Positions 27,452-42,652 are shown, counted from the stretch's first letter. The stretch: 64,000 nucleotides of DNA from Ecdyonurus torrentis (GCA_949318235.1 OX439132.1:14625050-14689049); one strand, 5' to 3'. The notes: a model not told the origin generated them from the sequence alone. Program-made: numbers and translations.

Positions 27452-28669
27452 GACAAAAAAAAAAGTCATAAAAATGCTACTATTCTTTATTCATTCTCTT
27501 TACATGTTATTCGAGAGAGAGATCTGTTAGTTGAAAAAAATATAAAAATATTATTTGCCTATATGATAAAACTATACATTTTTTAAAATAAAATATCTAC
27601 AAGCTAATATCTAAGCTGTCTGTGTAAGCTGCAACGCTAACTGACTAGGTAAACCGTAGTTAAAATTGTGAATCGCGGTCAGTGTATTTCTTATGGACAA
27701 AAGTAATTTCAGTTATTAATTTTTCGCTATTACCATAATTGCGATAAAAATGTTTCAATAATTTTGCTATACAGCTTAATAAATTTTGGATCGTCTATAA
27801 AAATTTGAGCTTTGTACAATGGATACCTTTTGTAACATTTAATTATAAAAATAGGGTCTAGTGCACTGGGCTCGGCCTTCCACGCAAAATGTTTAGTCCG
27901 GCATCTTGAGGGTTAAGTTGTTATTTTGATTGTTGCAACAATTAAAAAAAAAAGAACTAAGGTTTAACTTGGAGTTTGCAGGACGGCCCAAGTATTATTT
28001 ATTAGTTTGAGACATTTTTTATCATATTGATTATAGTTAACATTGTTTGTTTTGAACATAGTCAATATTATATAGGCCTCTTTTTTTTATCTTATAAGTA
28101 TAAATACTTTTACTCTATTTAATTATTGTTTTAATTCATGCATATTGTAATTGTTTCCTATATAAAGTTTAAAAAAATCACAGAACAATATGGTTTCCAT
28201 ATTGTATATAAATAAATACAGAGCCAACGTTAAAAGTGATACAATGTCATTTATACCACAAAAAATTCAATAATGCATTGTGTTAATAATTCAATTTCAC
28301 ACCCACCCTCATTTTTTTAATATAAAAGCAGAGAGAGTAAATAAAAAAGGTCTCGCTCGGTTGCTGGCGCCTGGTGCCCTGCTTGCTTGCATGCACGGAA
28401 TGTTTATGTTTGTGTGGCACTGGCGTTTATCAATAATTGACATCTCTCTTTCTGTCGTAAATAAACAATCTATATGTAAAACTACTAAAACTGCATTTGT
28501 ACTCACAACATTGGTTACCATTTCGTCAATTTTTAAACTTGCAAGCATTTTACATCCACACCAAAAGGGATTTACTTCCATTTTTTATGACTCTTGTTCT
28601 CACGCCAAAGAAAAAAAATCAAAGAACTGTAAGCTTCAAATAATACTTCTCGTCCAAAAAAAAAAGAAG

Positions 28670-28704
<35 letters not shown>

Positions 28705-29894
28705 ATGCAGAATGTAAAATTAGGAGTTAGAAGATTTCTTATACATATTTATACATTTTGGTTATTTTATATCAACAGTTATATTACATAACAATACATA
28801 GACTTGTCAATATAATTTTTAATGTCCAAAGGATTACGTAAATAAAATATCAATCAACAAAAAATTTATAAGATAATAATAATATATACCATAAATAATC
28901 ATTATTAATTTATTTCATTTTAAGGTATCAGTTGTTTTTTTCTATATTCTTTTCGTATGAAACCTCATTAATATCCTTAAGACCTAGTTATATCATACGG
29001 TTTAATATTTTTAATTATGCAGTAAATTGGATTGCATATATAATTAAAACTAATGAACTTCCACGTAATCAAATTTATTACACAGTGCAAATATTGCATT
29101 GCGTATATACAAAAATTATTCTAAAATCAGCATTCTTTTTCAAGAGAGGTTATTGATGATGAGAAATCCTTCAAATGTTCTATGAGCTTTAAATACTACA
29201 AGTGTCTATTGTCCAACATTTAACTATTTCTCATAATGGGCTCGGTGCAATAGTTTTTTTTTGTTTTGTTTTGTTTTTTTCCAAAAAAAAAAAATGGTCT
29301 GAATACATGCTTAATAGAAAAATTGGGAACTAAACCTTTCTCGAGTGTCTCGCCATAACCTCCATATGTATTTACTTAATTTTTAGTTATTCTTAAAAAA
29401 TCAGTAAGACAGCAGAAAGAAAAATCATTAGATTCATGTTTGTGGTAAAATGGATTATTTTCAAAGAATGTGTAGAGGGTATTATAACTTTTATTTCTAT
29501 TAAATTATTTCTTGGTGTACAGTATGCAAAAAAAAATGTCAGCAGCGTTGTTATGCAAGATTACTACTAAGTTATGAAACAGATGACAAATATATTATAA
29601 TGTCATGACACTTCATTATTTTGTAGAAAGTTTTTAAATTGATATCTATTACAAAACAAGTAGTCCCTTTTTTTTATATAAAAATACGATATAATGATAT
29701 AGGTAGTTTAAATAAGGCACATGAATATATTCAATTTTTCTACAACACAAAATTATTATTATAATATCACTGAAATGAATCAAATGAAGCAATCATGTCA
29801 AAGTTAAATAACGGTTTTTATAATCACCAGCCTTATAAAATAAACAGCCCAACAGCCCTCTTTATAATATATATACATACATACATACATACAT

Positions 29895-30123
29895 ATCATG
29901 ACGCTATAAATCCCTTTCGGGGTAAGCCAACAACACAGATGTTTTATCCTGACCCAGTGATAGACCTCCACAACTTCCTATCCTGACATACTTCACTTGC
30001 TTCCGCCAGTCTCATACCTTGTTTCATACATTTCCTTTTGCATTTCATACTGCGTACATTCTTATTTTTCAAACATCTTCCAACCACCTCAGACCATGAT
30101 GTTTTAGGCCTGCCTCTATCTCT
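29895..30123 (-). pseudogene. LINE reverse-transcriptase C-terminal relic with 3' end
   Basis: On the - strand the frame reads RRDRGRPKTSWSEVVGRCLK, later LAEASEVCQDRKLWRSITG. This is the 'GRPK..W...V ... A.DR..WR' tail found at the C-terminus of many arthropod non-LTR retrotransposon polymerases. A short 3' segment, CCCGAAAGGGATTTATAGCG, and a TATG repeat follow. Everything upstream of this tail is absent, cut off at the (AT)n array at 30126-30224, so it is a 5'-truncated copy. Clade (RTE or CR1/Jockey-like) cannot be decided. Confidence 0.7.
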
Positions 30124-30228
<105 letters not shown>

Positions 30229-30563
30229 ATTTAAAATTTAATTAATATTCAATTTAAATATGTAAATAATGTCATACAAGAGTATACAGTAAATATAGAA
30301 CTCACACAATAAAGTAATTATTATTAATTATTACTATAAACTTATATAATAGAAATTTTAGGTATACATAATATCATATATCGTTAATTAATGGTATGTG
30401 TATACACATATAGAGTATATTATTATGAAACTCTTGTGATTTGTGGCTCCCGCACATAAAATATTATATAGAATAACGATGGAAATATATATAGTGTGTG
30501 TGTGTGTGTGTACTGTGTATAGTTAGGTATAGGCAGGTATTTTGTGGTTTGCGTAACCTAGCC

Positions 30564-30576
30564 GTTGCTAAGCAAC
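30564..30576. promoter_or_regulatory. RFX X-box-like palindrome
   Basis: GTTGCTAAGCAAC is a perfect inverted repeat (GTTGCT-A-AGCAAC) matching the RFX-factor X-box form RYYRYY-N(1-3)-RRYRRY. It lies in a GC-richer block, with a TATAAAA at 30671-30677 and GC-rich sequence just after. No gene start is identified nearby, so its function is unknown; chance or a distal element are both possible. Confidence 0.4.
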
Positions 30577-30883
30577 AGTGAGTGTAGAGTAGCACAGTTT
30601 ATATGCAACTATATGTATGTATGTACTGAAAGTGGTATGGTATATTATAGGGTTGGCGGGTTGCCTATAGTATAAAATGTACAGGCGCCGAGACGACGAG
30701 GAGTCATATTATATTATAACTGATTCTATATTATACATAATAAATTGACCATTAATTTTTATAATAAACAAGTCTACATTATATACGAATAAAATATAAT
30801 AAATGAAGTTTTGATTAGTGAGTATACTGTAAAATATATTGTAATTGTTAGTTACACAAAATATAAAGTTTATTTTGTAATAT

Positions 30884-30945
30884 CAGAAGACCACGCAAGT
30901 GCATGGTGTGGGGTCTTAATAAAAACGATTTATTATTAATAATGT
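30884..30945 (+). repeat. LINE-like 3' end (copy 2)
   Basis: AGAAGACCACGCAAGTGCAT and TCTTAATAAAAACGATTTAT correspond to the 59422 copy. The middle is shorter and diverged. Confidence 0.5.
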
Positions 30946-31844
30946 TACAAATTAACGCATTTATGATAGATATGAAAAGTTAAACGAAATTAAACTTATT
31001 GCAGAAAAAAAGAAATGAAAATTTTCTCCTCTTTTTATATAATTTGTATTAAATCAAGAAATTTAATTAATTGAATTAAAATTTAAAATATAAGTGCGTA
31101 CGTATTATATTTTTTACTCTTTTACTTTTTTTTTCGGATATATGAAATTGATAATTATTGCCCATGTCACAAGCTCTGTACAATTAATTCTAGCAATGAC
31201 ATACAATACAATTACTCTAGTTATACTATATAGGAAAAAAGCTAGAAAAACGATCTGCAACCCGATATCAATTTGCAGTGCATGAAATTATCAATTCAAC
31301 TTTTATTTCCAGTATCAAAAATATTCTGTGATGAAATGTGAGCTCAGAAAATAACAACACACACTGTGAAATAATAAGGTTAACTATTTTTTATTTCTTT
31401 ATTTATACATGTAGTAATCATACTTTTTTCATATTTCGAGAATAACTGAAAATGGTATACCATATTTTTACTTATAACATCGCACATTTATTACGAAAGC
31501 AATTTGTTACGTGTCTATAGCAATACCAAACCCACTGTACATTCATTAATGTCTCAGACAATGAATGTTTGTACAAAATTTCAGTGCAAATATAATAAAA
31601 AAAATTGCGTGAAAGATGATGTGATATACTGTACTCACGGAAGAAGAATTAAATAACACAATATTTTTGTTTCCATGAAAACTATAGAGGATGTGTGGCT
31701 GTGCTTTCTGGTTACAACAAATATATAAAAATAATGGAAGTTCATATAATAATAATTTAACCGAACTTAGTACTCCTTGACAAGTTAGGAAATTAAAATA
31801 AGAATGCTGCAGCATTTTTGTTTTATCATAAATAATGACTTTTA

Positions 31845-31995
<151 letters not shown>

Positions 31996-32373
31996 TCTTC
32001 TTCTTCTTCCATGTTTGTTAATGTGAAAAGAAAACATTATACGAACAGTAAGATTTATTTTTAAGAGAAATTTCAGAAGAAAAAAAAAGTTAATTTAAAG
32101 AAACATACGTTTTTGTTTTTTTCTTGATTGTAATAATATTAAGACAGCAAAAATGTATTTATATAAAAATATAATATTTCATCCAAATTAACAAGCTAAA
32201 AAAATGTTGTTTATTTCTTTCTTTTTTACCCTAAGGAAATAATAATATCTGCTGAGAATTAGCTGAACGTATATTTCTGTAAAAATAAACAAGTTTTCAA
32301 AAAACAATAGGGAATAATTTAAATCTTATATAAAATGTTATTTTAGCAAATTTTTTAGTATTCGACAATAGAT

Positions 32374-32455
32374 TTTATCGAGGCCACAAAAGGTACAAAA
32401 CCCACTGAAGTGGTTCTCTGATATTCTTGCTGTCAGAGGTTTATAATTTGACATT
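32374..32455 (-). repeat. LINE-like 3' end (copy 3)
   Basis: GAGGCCACAAAAGGTACAAA, then CCCACTGAAGTGGTTCTCTG, then GTCAGAGGTTT match the copy at 33950 and, in reverse complement, the copy at 59422. Confidence 0.6.
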
Positions 32456-33334
32456 ATATATTATATTTAACATTATATTAAAGAAGATAAAATTTCTTTT
32501 CTATGTTATTAGTTTAAAAAGCTATTTTCAGTATTTTCCAATAGCTAAATAATGAGGAAAGTTTTATCTAAATGTTATACACACATTTATAGTATAACAA
32601 TAATTTTATAAAACTCATACGCATAGACGTATGATAATAATAATATCAATTAAAATATTTTTATATAATGAAAATTATAGTCCCTTACAAAAAACCTAAA
32701 AAAAAAACATACTATGACGCAATATTATTTTATAATAGTTTCATTTTTCATTCAATTATATTATTATGTTACTAAATTACCTTTGGGTTATATCTTCTAT
32801 TAAAATAGTAATAAAGAACAATACGATATTTTTAATCATTCACATATATGTATTTATTTATTTTCAAAATATAAATCATATTTTTAATTAACTATAACAT
32901 ACTCGTTCAGCCTCAAGTATATATAATTATTATTTTTCATTAAAATATATAAACACTATACTTTCTCATTTTATTATTATTATTTTTTTAAAAAAATAAT
33001 GAATTTAAATATAAGCTAATATTATTAGCTCTATATGTTTTACTTTTTTTTTACGTTGAATAAATGTTATTACCAGTTTGTAATGTAATTAAAAAAAAAA
33101 GTATAATACATGCAGGTAGCTGTGGTTATATAATTAGTCAGTAGAGAAAAAGGTGGGTGGTTTTTCACTGATATAAAATGTTGGCGTATTTTCATGGAAG
33201 CTATCATCAACCCCAGGGCTTATAAACATCCAGGTAAACCAGATCTAATATAATATAAATATACACAAAAATAGCATTACTCAAACGACGTTACAATATT
33301 TTGCTTGATAAATCTATTTAAATTGGATAGTAGG

Positions 33335-33338
<4 letters not shown>

Positions 33339-33419
<81 letters not shown>
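33339..33419. repeat. (AG)n microsatellite
   Basis: Perfect AG run of about 81 bp. Confidence 0.97.
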
Positions 33420-33421
<2 letters not shown>

Positions 33422-33600
33422 AACAACAGCAAAATAATGGTTGCAAATAAAAATAACATTATTTTGAATGTTTAATTTTTGAATGTGTACAGTATACAGT
33501 ATGTATATCATGAGTGTACTGTATAAAGTATAGTAATTTTTTATAACAATCATATAATGTGTTAATGTACAGTACATTTTGTACACACACACGCCCATAG

Positions 33601-33714
<114 letters not shown>

Positions 33715-33934
33715 GTACTTTAGTTTGATATTTTTCCCACTTTTTATAACTTGTAATTCAGTTTGTTTTGTTTTTTCTTCGGAATAATTGTAGTTCGTTT
33801 ATATTTGAAAACGGCCTTAGTTAAATTTAGTTGTTAATTCAAATTATATATCTTATGAAAACTTTACTATTATAATATATGTAATAGTTTGTTTTTTTAT
33901 TATTTTTTATTTTAGATTCCATACGACATCGGTA

Positions 33935-34080
33935 AAATTAATAATAATAATAATAAATTATTTCTATTGATAGGTCACAAAAGGTATATACACCCACTTG
34001 CATGGTCCTCTAACACATTTGAGCATAATTATATCGTCAGAGTTTTACAATAATAAATAAAACTAATTCCCAAATGAGTT
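33935..34080 (-). repeat. LINE-like 3' end with ATT tail (copy 4)
   Basis: On the - strand this reads GGACCATGCAAGTGGGTGTA, ACCTTTTGTGACC, then AAATAATTTATTATTATTATT. It is the longest copy, with about 70 bp of extra upstream sequence shared in part with copy 3 (CGTCAGAG). Confidence 0.6.
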
Positions 34081-34959
34081 AAATTTAAATACTAATTATA
34101 AATTTTTCAATTTTTCTAGACAAAGAAGATGAAATGAATCTTCATTTTATATTTTAATATAAATGTAAAATCTTAAGTACTTAACTAATTTGATAACTTG
34201 CTTCTTGTACCGTTATTTTCAAATATGATAAAATTTTCAATTCAGTTATCTCTATCTCTGAAATGAAAGAAAACAACAACTTCATATTATATTGTTTCAG
34301 AGAGTTTGTCTGTTTCTATTTACAGAATGGCTAGAAGGTATAGTTTGTTGACGTCCAATATATACACAGCAGACGAGCGGAACTATATAGACGAAAGGAC
34401 GAGATGAAACTTACCACAAAACAATCTAAAATCCAAGTTATTTCCTTTCACTCTCTTTGTGCATGAAAGACAATCAAAGTTTCAACTGCTTTAAGGTAAA
34501 ATCAAAACAAAGCTCTCTAATCATATAACGTTAATTATTGGAATACAAGCTTTACATTGTATTTTCAATGTTATATAACCTACACGTACAACGGAAATTT
34601 GTATTGTTCTAAATTTCAAAATGGTTATAATGTGTTATAGACAATTTACGGAACAAGGTAAATTTGTGAGGTTGCAGGAAATTCAACTTCATATTGAGTC
34701 CAAAAGTATAATTTTGTGTTTTAAATTAAATTATGGCAGTACAGAGGTAAAGTTACTTTTATCTTCGCAATCATTCAGTCTTGTTGGTGTTGCTCAAGAT
34801 ATGATTGGGATTTAAATTTTCTTAGTTAAACATAGGCATTCCTTTATAAATTTAAATACTTTCCTATTGTCATGCGATTCAAATTTGTAAACTTACGTTT
34901 TGCCATATTTTTCTTGTTACTATATTGTATTAACTTGCAAAACTTTAACCAAAGTTTCG

Positions 34960-35310
34960 TCCAGACATAGTCTTATCGACAGGTGCAATGAAACCGCACA
35001 CACGGGCTGGCCACGGTGTATATACACAGTCCGGCATTCACCATGGCAGCCTTGTGGATGGTTGATTCAGTATCATTAATCATGCATCTTTCGAATGCTG
35101 TGCATTATCATGGAATGCTATACATCTCATGACTTTGTACGTACAACGAGCTGTGCTCTGGCTGTGCTCTCACGCTTCAATTCAATTCCACTTATGCACC
35201 CAGGAGCAGCAGTGGCTACAACTTGCACTGCACTAACTGAGGAGCACATCAGAGTTACGAGTCAGCTGCCTTAAATTCGTCACTCGACCATACCAGCCTG
35301 GTTGCTGAAT
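34960..35310. promoter_or_regulatory. GC-richer non-coding block, candidate regulatory region
   Basis: About 350 bp of complex, non-repetitive sequence with GC near half, against an AT-rich background. It is stopped in all frames that I checked and carries no recognisable domain. It might be an enhancer, a promoter or an unannotated exon or non-coding RNA; the sequence alone does not decide. Confidence 0.35.
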
Positions 35311-35442
35311 ACTTTATTTTTATTTTCTATTATAATAATCTATAAAAGATATATAATATATTTTATATTAAAAGAGGAAACATGATTAAGTTTTCGCTAA
35401 AGTATGCTTTTTGAATTCTAAATTTAATCTGTATTATGCCTA

Positions 35443-35474
<32 letters not shown>

Positions 35475-36045
35475 TGCACAGTATAATGATAATATTTGCT
35501 AAGTGAGATTGTTTACATTGGTCCACCTGACAAAATGTAAATATCGAGGTATTGGCAAGCAAGCAAGCAAGCAGCTTTCCAAACTCTTCACCACATTGCG
35601 TGATTATGCCGCTGGCCAAACACTTTTTTCATTTTGCTTATATATCTATATATACATTGAAGTACGGGGGTTTTAGCTCAACGTGAGGGAAAATATCGGA
35701 TGAAAATGCTTGACACAAAAACTTTACGGTATATAGGAGGTCCTCAAAGAGAATTTTTACAATATTATTTATATTATATATAATACAGTATAATATAATA
35801 TATAAAATATATATACCATAAATGGAAGGAAACGCCGCTTTTACTAAACGTCACAATACTTATGCTCTACTGAAATCTCAAATGCTACTTACGGACAAAG
35901 GAAATGTTTTAATGATATAGTGCCGTTAGTTGATAGTATGACGTTCAGTAAAAACGTTTAATTTGAGTATTGAAAGTTTATAAATTACACTTACCAAATA
36001 CATGTAGAGTAATCATTTATCGAATTGGAAATTTATAAAAGCAGG

Positions 36046-36090
36046 TAAGCATCATGACGCCATAATACCTTTCGGTGTAGACCAGGATTA
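36046..36090 (-). repeat. second copy of the same LINE 3' end
   Basis: CATCATGACGCCATAATACC followed by TTTCGGTGTAGACCAGGATT matches the 3' tail of the relic at 29895-29945 (CATGACGCTATAAATCCC, TTTCGGGGTAAGCC) in the same orientation. Only a short fragment remains. Confidence 0.6.
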
Positions 36091-39000
36091 AATTTATAAT
36101 AATACTTTAATTTATTAAACCAGTATCAATGTCACTTATGATTGTTTGAATTGAAAAGTATTTAAATAAAACAATAAAGTACAAACAAGAATGTATTAAA
36201 AAAATAACAATAATAAAAAAAAAACGTTCTGGTAAGATGAGACTAATAAAAATTGCACAATGTTCATGAATTATTTGCATCACTTCTAATCATTTTGCAT
36301 ATCACACCAGTATATTCATTAGTTAAATAAAATTATAAGCTACTTAAATTGTCCCTGAATAAAGAAAACGATGTAGTACACACACCGAAACAACATCAAC
36401 TGACCGCAGTGACTGCCCGATTGACTGCCAATACTGGTCTGTTATCACATCACTATCATAAAAACTGAACGAATAAGGTGGATTAAACCGTTGAACTTTA
36501 AACTCAAAACAGAGAATAAACGAAGTTTGAGAATACTTTTTTGTTTGATGTTTGTGTGTGCTGATAACTGCATGTGTTAAGACAAAAACTAAATTTCTCA
36601 CAAAAATAAAATTATTTATTTTGAAACCTGTTCCTCTCATTGAATACAATAAATTTTGGCCAATAAACTTTTTTGCTAGGGGAACTATATTTTTCTAAAC
36701 TCTTGTCTCACACAGCATATTCTGCACCTATCATAAAAAGGATACCCTTTAATATTATTTTTGTTCTATTTTAATTATATAATAAAACATTGTTTTTATA
36801 ATTTTTATTTTATTAATTAATTACAAAACACAATCATTTATAAAGTCACATAAAATAATTGTAAGTGAACACTTAATAATTGAAACAAAAACAAAACAAA
36901 ATATTCTAAATATAATTAAATTCAATATTTTTGGTTCAAATCACAATATTATTAAAATTTACATTTAATACTTTTTTTTAATTATTATTTTTACACCAAA
37001 AAAATATTATTTTTTACTTTTTTGTTATTATTTTTATTAATTATTTATATATTTTTTTCCGTCTAGAGTAAAAATTGTTTCATATCCACACACAAAGCTG
37101 TTATTTAGTTTTTTTTTTTTTTTTTTTCCCTTTTTTTGCGTGCAAAATTAAATATTGTAAATATTTCTATATTCTACACCACATTATGCTGATGAGCACA
37201 ATAATTTTATACATCAAGTTTTATGTTTTAGAGGGGAATAATATGACAAAAAAAATTGTGTGCAATTCTTTTTTAATACCAAAAAGCAAGGGTCTGTTAG
37301 CTAACAATAACAATTATATATTTTATTTTGATGTTATTCTAACAATTTATATGGTCATTGCTTTTGACTCTATACTTTATAATTCATAGTTATCGTTTTA
37401 ACTTGGAAGTAATAGATTCATTGAGTCGTTAAAAACAATTTTGAAGTCAAAAATTAACTTTCAGGCCGATTAATCGTATTATAAATAATAATCTACGTTT
37501 TAAAATTACATATTTAAAAAAAAAAAAAACTAGCGTAGTTTTTTGAACCTAATAACGTATTAAATATTGAATTTAGGGTGAGAAAACCTAGAATTGAAAG
37601 AAGTACCTTTAAATTTGCACTTCAGCCTAACAATTTTTATAAAGTTACAAAAAATCATAATTAGACTTAATTATCTTTCACAAAAACTAATAGCAATACT
37701 TTACCAGTACTTAAAATTCATCTACATTTAAAATTTTATACTTGAAACCATTACGAAATTTTTTCAGTTATTATGATATATATATTTTTTTGAAGTATCT
37801 TAAAAATTAACATAATATCCTTATATTATATACTGACTCAATATTTTACTTCATTTAAGTCACCCTATAAAATGTAAATTAATTCACTTTATAATGTAGT
37901 AATAACGTCTGGTGGTGTTAAACTGGGTTAACTTAAGTGTATCTAATTAGGCCTAAAAGATATGATCAATAATATAATATAGTATGCGCACACAAACATG
38001 TTATATTCTAATTGAAATTGTATACCATATTACAGTATATATAAGATTCTTGTTATATAAAAGTAAAAAGCAATGACGCACAAAATTAAAACAAAATATT
38101 AACTATATACATATATGACACATATATAAACATTTTACTTCTTATATTGTTTAATTTATATATATGTAGGGATTTACACATAATAACATTTATTATTATT
38201 ATAATAATATTATATTAGGACATTATAATATAGCAAAGACTAGACTATACAGTGAAGAGGCGATAATATATTAATATATTTTAGATTATATTATATATTT
38301 ACATTGACTTAGTACGTAATATATTATTTACTTTTTTACAATATATATATTTTTTGCTATTAATACAGGGTATTTAATTTATTTTTATAGGAAATAATAT
38401 TGAGCAAAATAAATGTAGTTTTTAACAAGCCATTACTTAAAAACAAAAATTGCTGTTTTATAATCAAGATCATTTTTAATTAAAGAATATCCTGTAATCG
38501 TGATTACGTAAAAAGGTGAATACTTTTATTAGTTTACATTTAAATATATATATTTTAGGCCTTACATGCCTATTTATATTCACACAAAATGGGATCACCG
38601 AAACAGATAACTAATTCTAACAGAGACCATGCAATTTATAGCTCTAAATAACTTAAAATTATACAATTTGCGATTTTTGTTTTCCTAACGGGACGTTTTG
38701 CTGAGACGACATTCAATTCAAAAATGTTATGCTGGTTGCCTAAGTCAATATTTTCTACGTATATTCTTCTCTTATAAGGACAAATTTATGTTATTTTTGC
38801 AAGTCGCATGGGGTATTGTAAAATAAGAAGCAATAATAGTATGAGTTTAATGATGAACCTTTACATTCAGATCTTTTCTTTAAAATCTTTTTTACGTAAC
38901 CCTTTAATAGAACTTTGAATCATCTAAAACTTTATTTTTTAATGCAAATGAAGTAAAGACAAAAAAATATTGAAATACAGGATTAGGGGAGTCTAAATTT

Positions 39001-41747
39001 GTTTTTTGTTTTAGCAATTTTCTACAATTTTAAGCTCTGGACGTATCTTAATTAATAATAATTTTTTTGGCTTATATTATTAAAAACACTTATAATTTTA
39101 TGAGCCTCATTATATATTAATAATTAATTATAATAATATAGTATTACGTACACTAATAATACATCAATTACAAAAATTACATGTAAAAAACATTTACAGC
39201 ACATCAATTGAATATTTTATAATAATATATTATATTTTATAGCATGCACAAATGCATATTGACTGTTTTCCTTTCCTATCCATTATACACTACATTTAAT
39301 CATAGTAATAATTATTTTGAATATTAATTTATTGGAATCGTAATTTTACATATTATCTGAAAGTTCAAAATTTAAGCTTTTATTTACTTTAAAAAAAATA
39401 GTTGAATCTTGAAAAATAATATTATAAATAAAACATATTATTTAAATATTTTCAATATTATAGTTATGAGGGTTAGATTTATCAAAGGACTTAGAAAACT
39501 ATATAAGAGGCCGTAGGCAACGTTACAAGTAAGCCCGCTTAGAAATCCTAGAAATAGGAAACATTGCTTTGGTTGCTTAAAATATCTTATGTAAGTTCCC
39601 TAAGCACTTTGATAAATTCTACTTCTTGCACAAGTGTTATTGTTCTCATACATAATTCCAATTAATTTAAATATTCAAAATAATTTACGTACATTCAAAT
39701 TCAATCTATGATGACAGTTTTACCAACTTTTGTTCTTATCCTTTCAATGCATTTTTTTTAACGGGGTTTGCACTCAACATTATCACAGCCTATAAGCTTT
39801 GAGTGCTTTGATTTTTTTTTAACAGCAGGTTTATTTACAGTGAACGAAATAAGTTATACTACATGATAACAAAAAAAATATCATAATAAAAAGTGCAGAA
39901 ATTATTTTACGCCTAAACATTTTTTTTTTATTTCTGGAGATCATTTTTATAAGAGATTATAGTAGTTACTTTTTATTTATTTAAGTTTAGAAGCAAGAAG
40001 ATGGACAAATCCATATTAAATACTTTCTGTACAAATTTCTTAAGCAATGATATGCAACAAAAAAAAAAAAAAAAAAGAAAAAAAAAAGGGCCATACAACA
40101 TTTTTAGAATACCATATATATTCTTTTAGAGTTATAGGCCGATGTATAATAAATAATATTATATTAGTATATTATACTATAATTGCAATCTTAAACAAAT
40201 TTATATGACTAAAGTATATTTTTTTTATTTCACTAAAATATTTGTATTTTTTCAGCAGAATTTTTTTTTATTTAATTTTATCCAATGATAAATGTTTAGA
40301 CGTAATTTTTTGGTTTGCATATTTTGTATGTGTGAGTGTGTGATTTATTTTCTTATCAAACATCGAGTATAATGGTGCACGGGTGTACTTTATTATTATT
40401 AACATCAATAATATTTATTATATAAACAAAGTTCATTATTTGATTTTTTTATTATTTATTTATTTATTTATTTAAATATCTATACCAATACTTACTGTAC
40501 ATTAATTGAAAACGATTATCCATTTAACAAGCTCTTGCAATTACAATTAGGGCGGCGGACACAATAAGACTTTTATTATTATTATAATACATAAATATTT
40601 TTTTATACTACAGATTTTTTTGAAGCTTTTTTTTTACTTTAGATATTATTATACTAATATAGTACATGGACGAAAAAAATTATTCAATTAATTACTACTT
40701 TGCATTATTATAAAGGACGTTTCATCTGAAATACTTTTTTTACTTTACTTTTTTTATACTCACAAAAGTGGCAGGAAAGATAAGGATAATGATTTCATTT
40801 ATTTTTCATTATAAAAAAATAAATATTAGAAATCTAAAGATTATTATGAGAAATTAATATTTTAAAAATAATACATATTTTTCTCATTTACTATACATTA
40901 ATTTATTATTATTATTTTTTTTTTTTTTGACAAAGTATGATTGTCCATTGAACTAGAGCTGAACTATATTATGAATGAAAATTACGCTCTCTGTAAAATA
41001 CTACAATGGACATTCTTTCTTTACTATAAAAATGAGTGAATAAAAATAATATATTCGAGACTAGAGTTAAAGTTATAGAGTTTTTTATTTATTTATACTA
41101 CACAAAAAAAAATCTAAGAGACTAGAATTAATTGCTACGTTGTTAATAATATCATTTCAAAGCTGGGATTTTTTTTCATTTGTTTTGCACAAAGCCATTT
41201 ATTAATAATAGTATTTTTTTAATAGTCCTCTTTTCGTGAAACTATAAACATAAAGAACACATTGGCATATTATTATTAGTGAAAAATAATTTACAATAAT
41301 TTCTGATCTAGAAATTTTTTTCGGTGCAATTTTTAAATCATTAAAATTTTTAAAGTAATGTTATTGTTTAATATACATAATATAGTTTAATATGATTGTA
41401 TATAAAAATAAATTATTGAAATTTAAAAAATATTATAGTGTATTTAATTATTTTTATTATTTTGGGAAAAGAAGATTTAACAAAAACTTATTTTTATTTT
41501 TTAAATAATTTAAGCACCGAAAAAATCAACACGCTTGCAAAAAAAACAACGTAATTATGTATTCATGCTTATGTAATAGTTAATTTTGTACACAAATATA
41601 TTTATAAAAAAAGGACATGAATATAGTTTAATACATTTATCTTACTAATTAGCATATTTACATGGATCGGATTTGTGAATAAATTTTGGCACACACCGCA
41701 CAATTAGCAATTTTTTTTCAAGTAATTAACATTCAACTTTAATTACA

Positions 41748-41909
<162 letters not shown>

Positions 41910-42508
41910 TGCATTTTAATTATAAATTTAATTTATTGTGTAATTTGAAGCAAAGATAAAAATTTTCATTAAACCTCGGATATAATTGCTGTAAAAATTG
42001 AAATTTAAGAATGAACAATTAAAATAATTATTAATATTTGTTTTAATATTTTGACTTGTAATTTTATTAAAGGTTGACAAATCTTACGTAGTGAGTTTTC
42101 ATATTAGAATATTTTATTTATGTTAATGAAGTTGATAAATTATTGTTATGAATGGCAAAAGGGGATTTTTATGATGTTAATAAATGTAAACGTTTCATAA
42201 ACCACATACCATCACAATATACATAGTTTGGTTTTTAAAATTTTCTTCTCTGTAATATGCATAAGAAATATTTAAAAACAAATCTATTGTTTACATTTCA
42301 TACACCCTGTATAATATAAAAGAGTTCTCATTCAATTAAACCGAAACACTTCTTTGCTTAAATAGTTCACGTTAAATAAATATTATTATCATAAAAATCA
42401 CAATTTTTTTTCTTCTTTATTTTAAAAAAATAAATAATAATAATAAACCACAACTTTTGCCTTGTAGTTAATGAAATGTTGAAGTTCACTTTTGAAAGTC
42501 ACTTAATT

Positions 42509-42652
42509 TTACTTGTCATAGTCACGTCGTCTGATCACCGCGAAGTGAGTCATTTGAAATGAGTTGTTTCTCTTGCTACCTCGCTCCAGGGTGCCTGTCA
42601 TACTGTACCCCATGTTGAAATCGGAGTTACTAACATTAGAGGTGAGATAAAG
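42509..42652 (-). CDS. terminal exon of the same unidentified protein
   Basis: On the - strand a pyrimidine-rich acceptor (TGTTTCTTGTTTCAG) leads into 47 codons and TAA. The product begins [20 protein letters not shown] and ends [14 protein letters not shown]. Codon use is balanced and GC is high relative to the flanks, unlike the low-complexity open frames nearby. Joined to the exon at 62442-62535, it gives a continuous phase-0 reading frame and a C-terminus of 78 residues, with predicted alternating strands and a very basic tail (RRRDYDK). There is no transmembrane segment in this part. The join across about 19.8 kb is inferred from strand, phase and the lack of any other good candidate exon between. 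An intervening exon missed by eye would change it. The family is not recognised. Confidence 0.75.
   Translation of the reverse strand, partial: LYLTSNVSNSDFNMGYSMTGTLERGSKRNNSFQMTHFAVIRRRDYDK

Noticed and set aside
28280..28717. 145-codon frame and antisense 90-codon frame around a GC-richer patch
   Set aside because: The frame ends in a poly(A)-encoded Lys run, has no domain, and shows no splice sites that would make a good exon.
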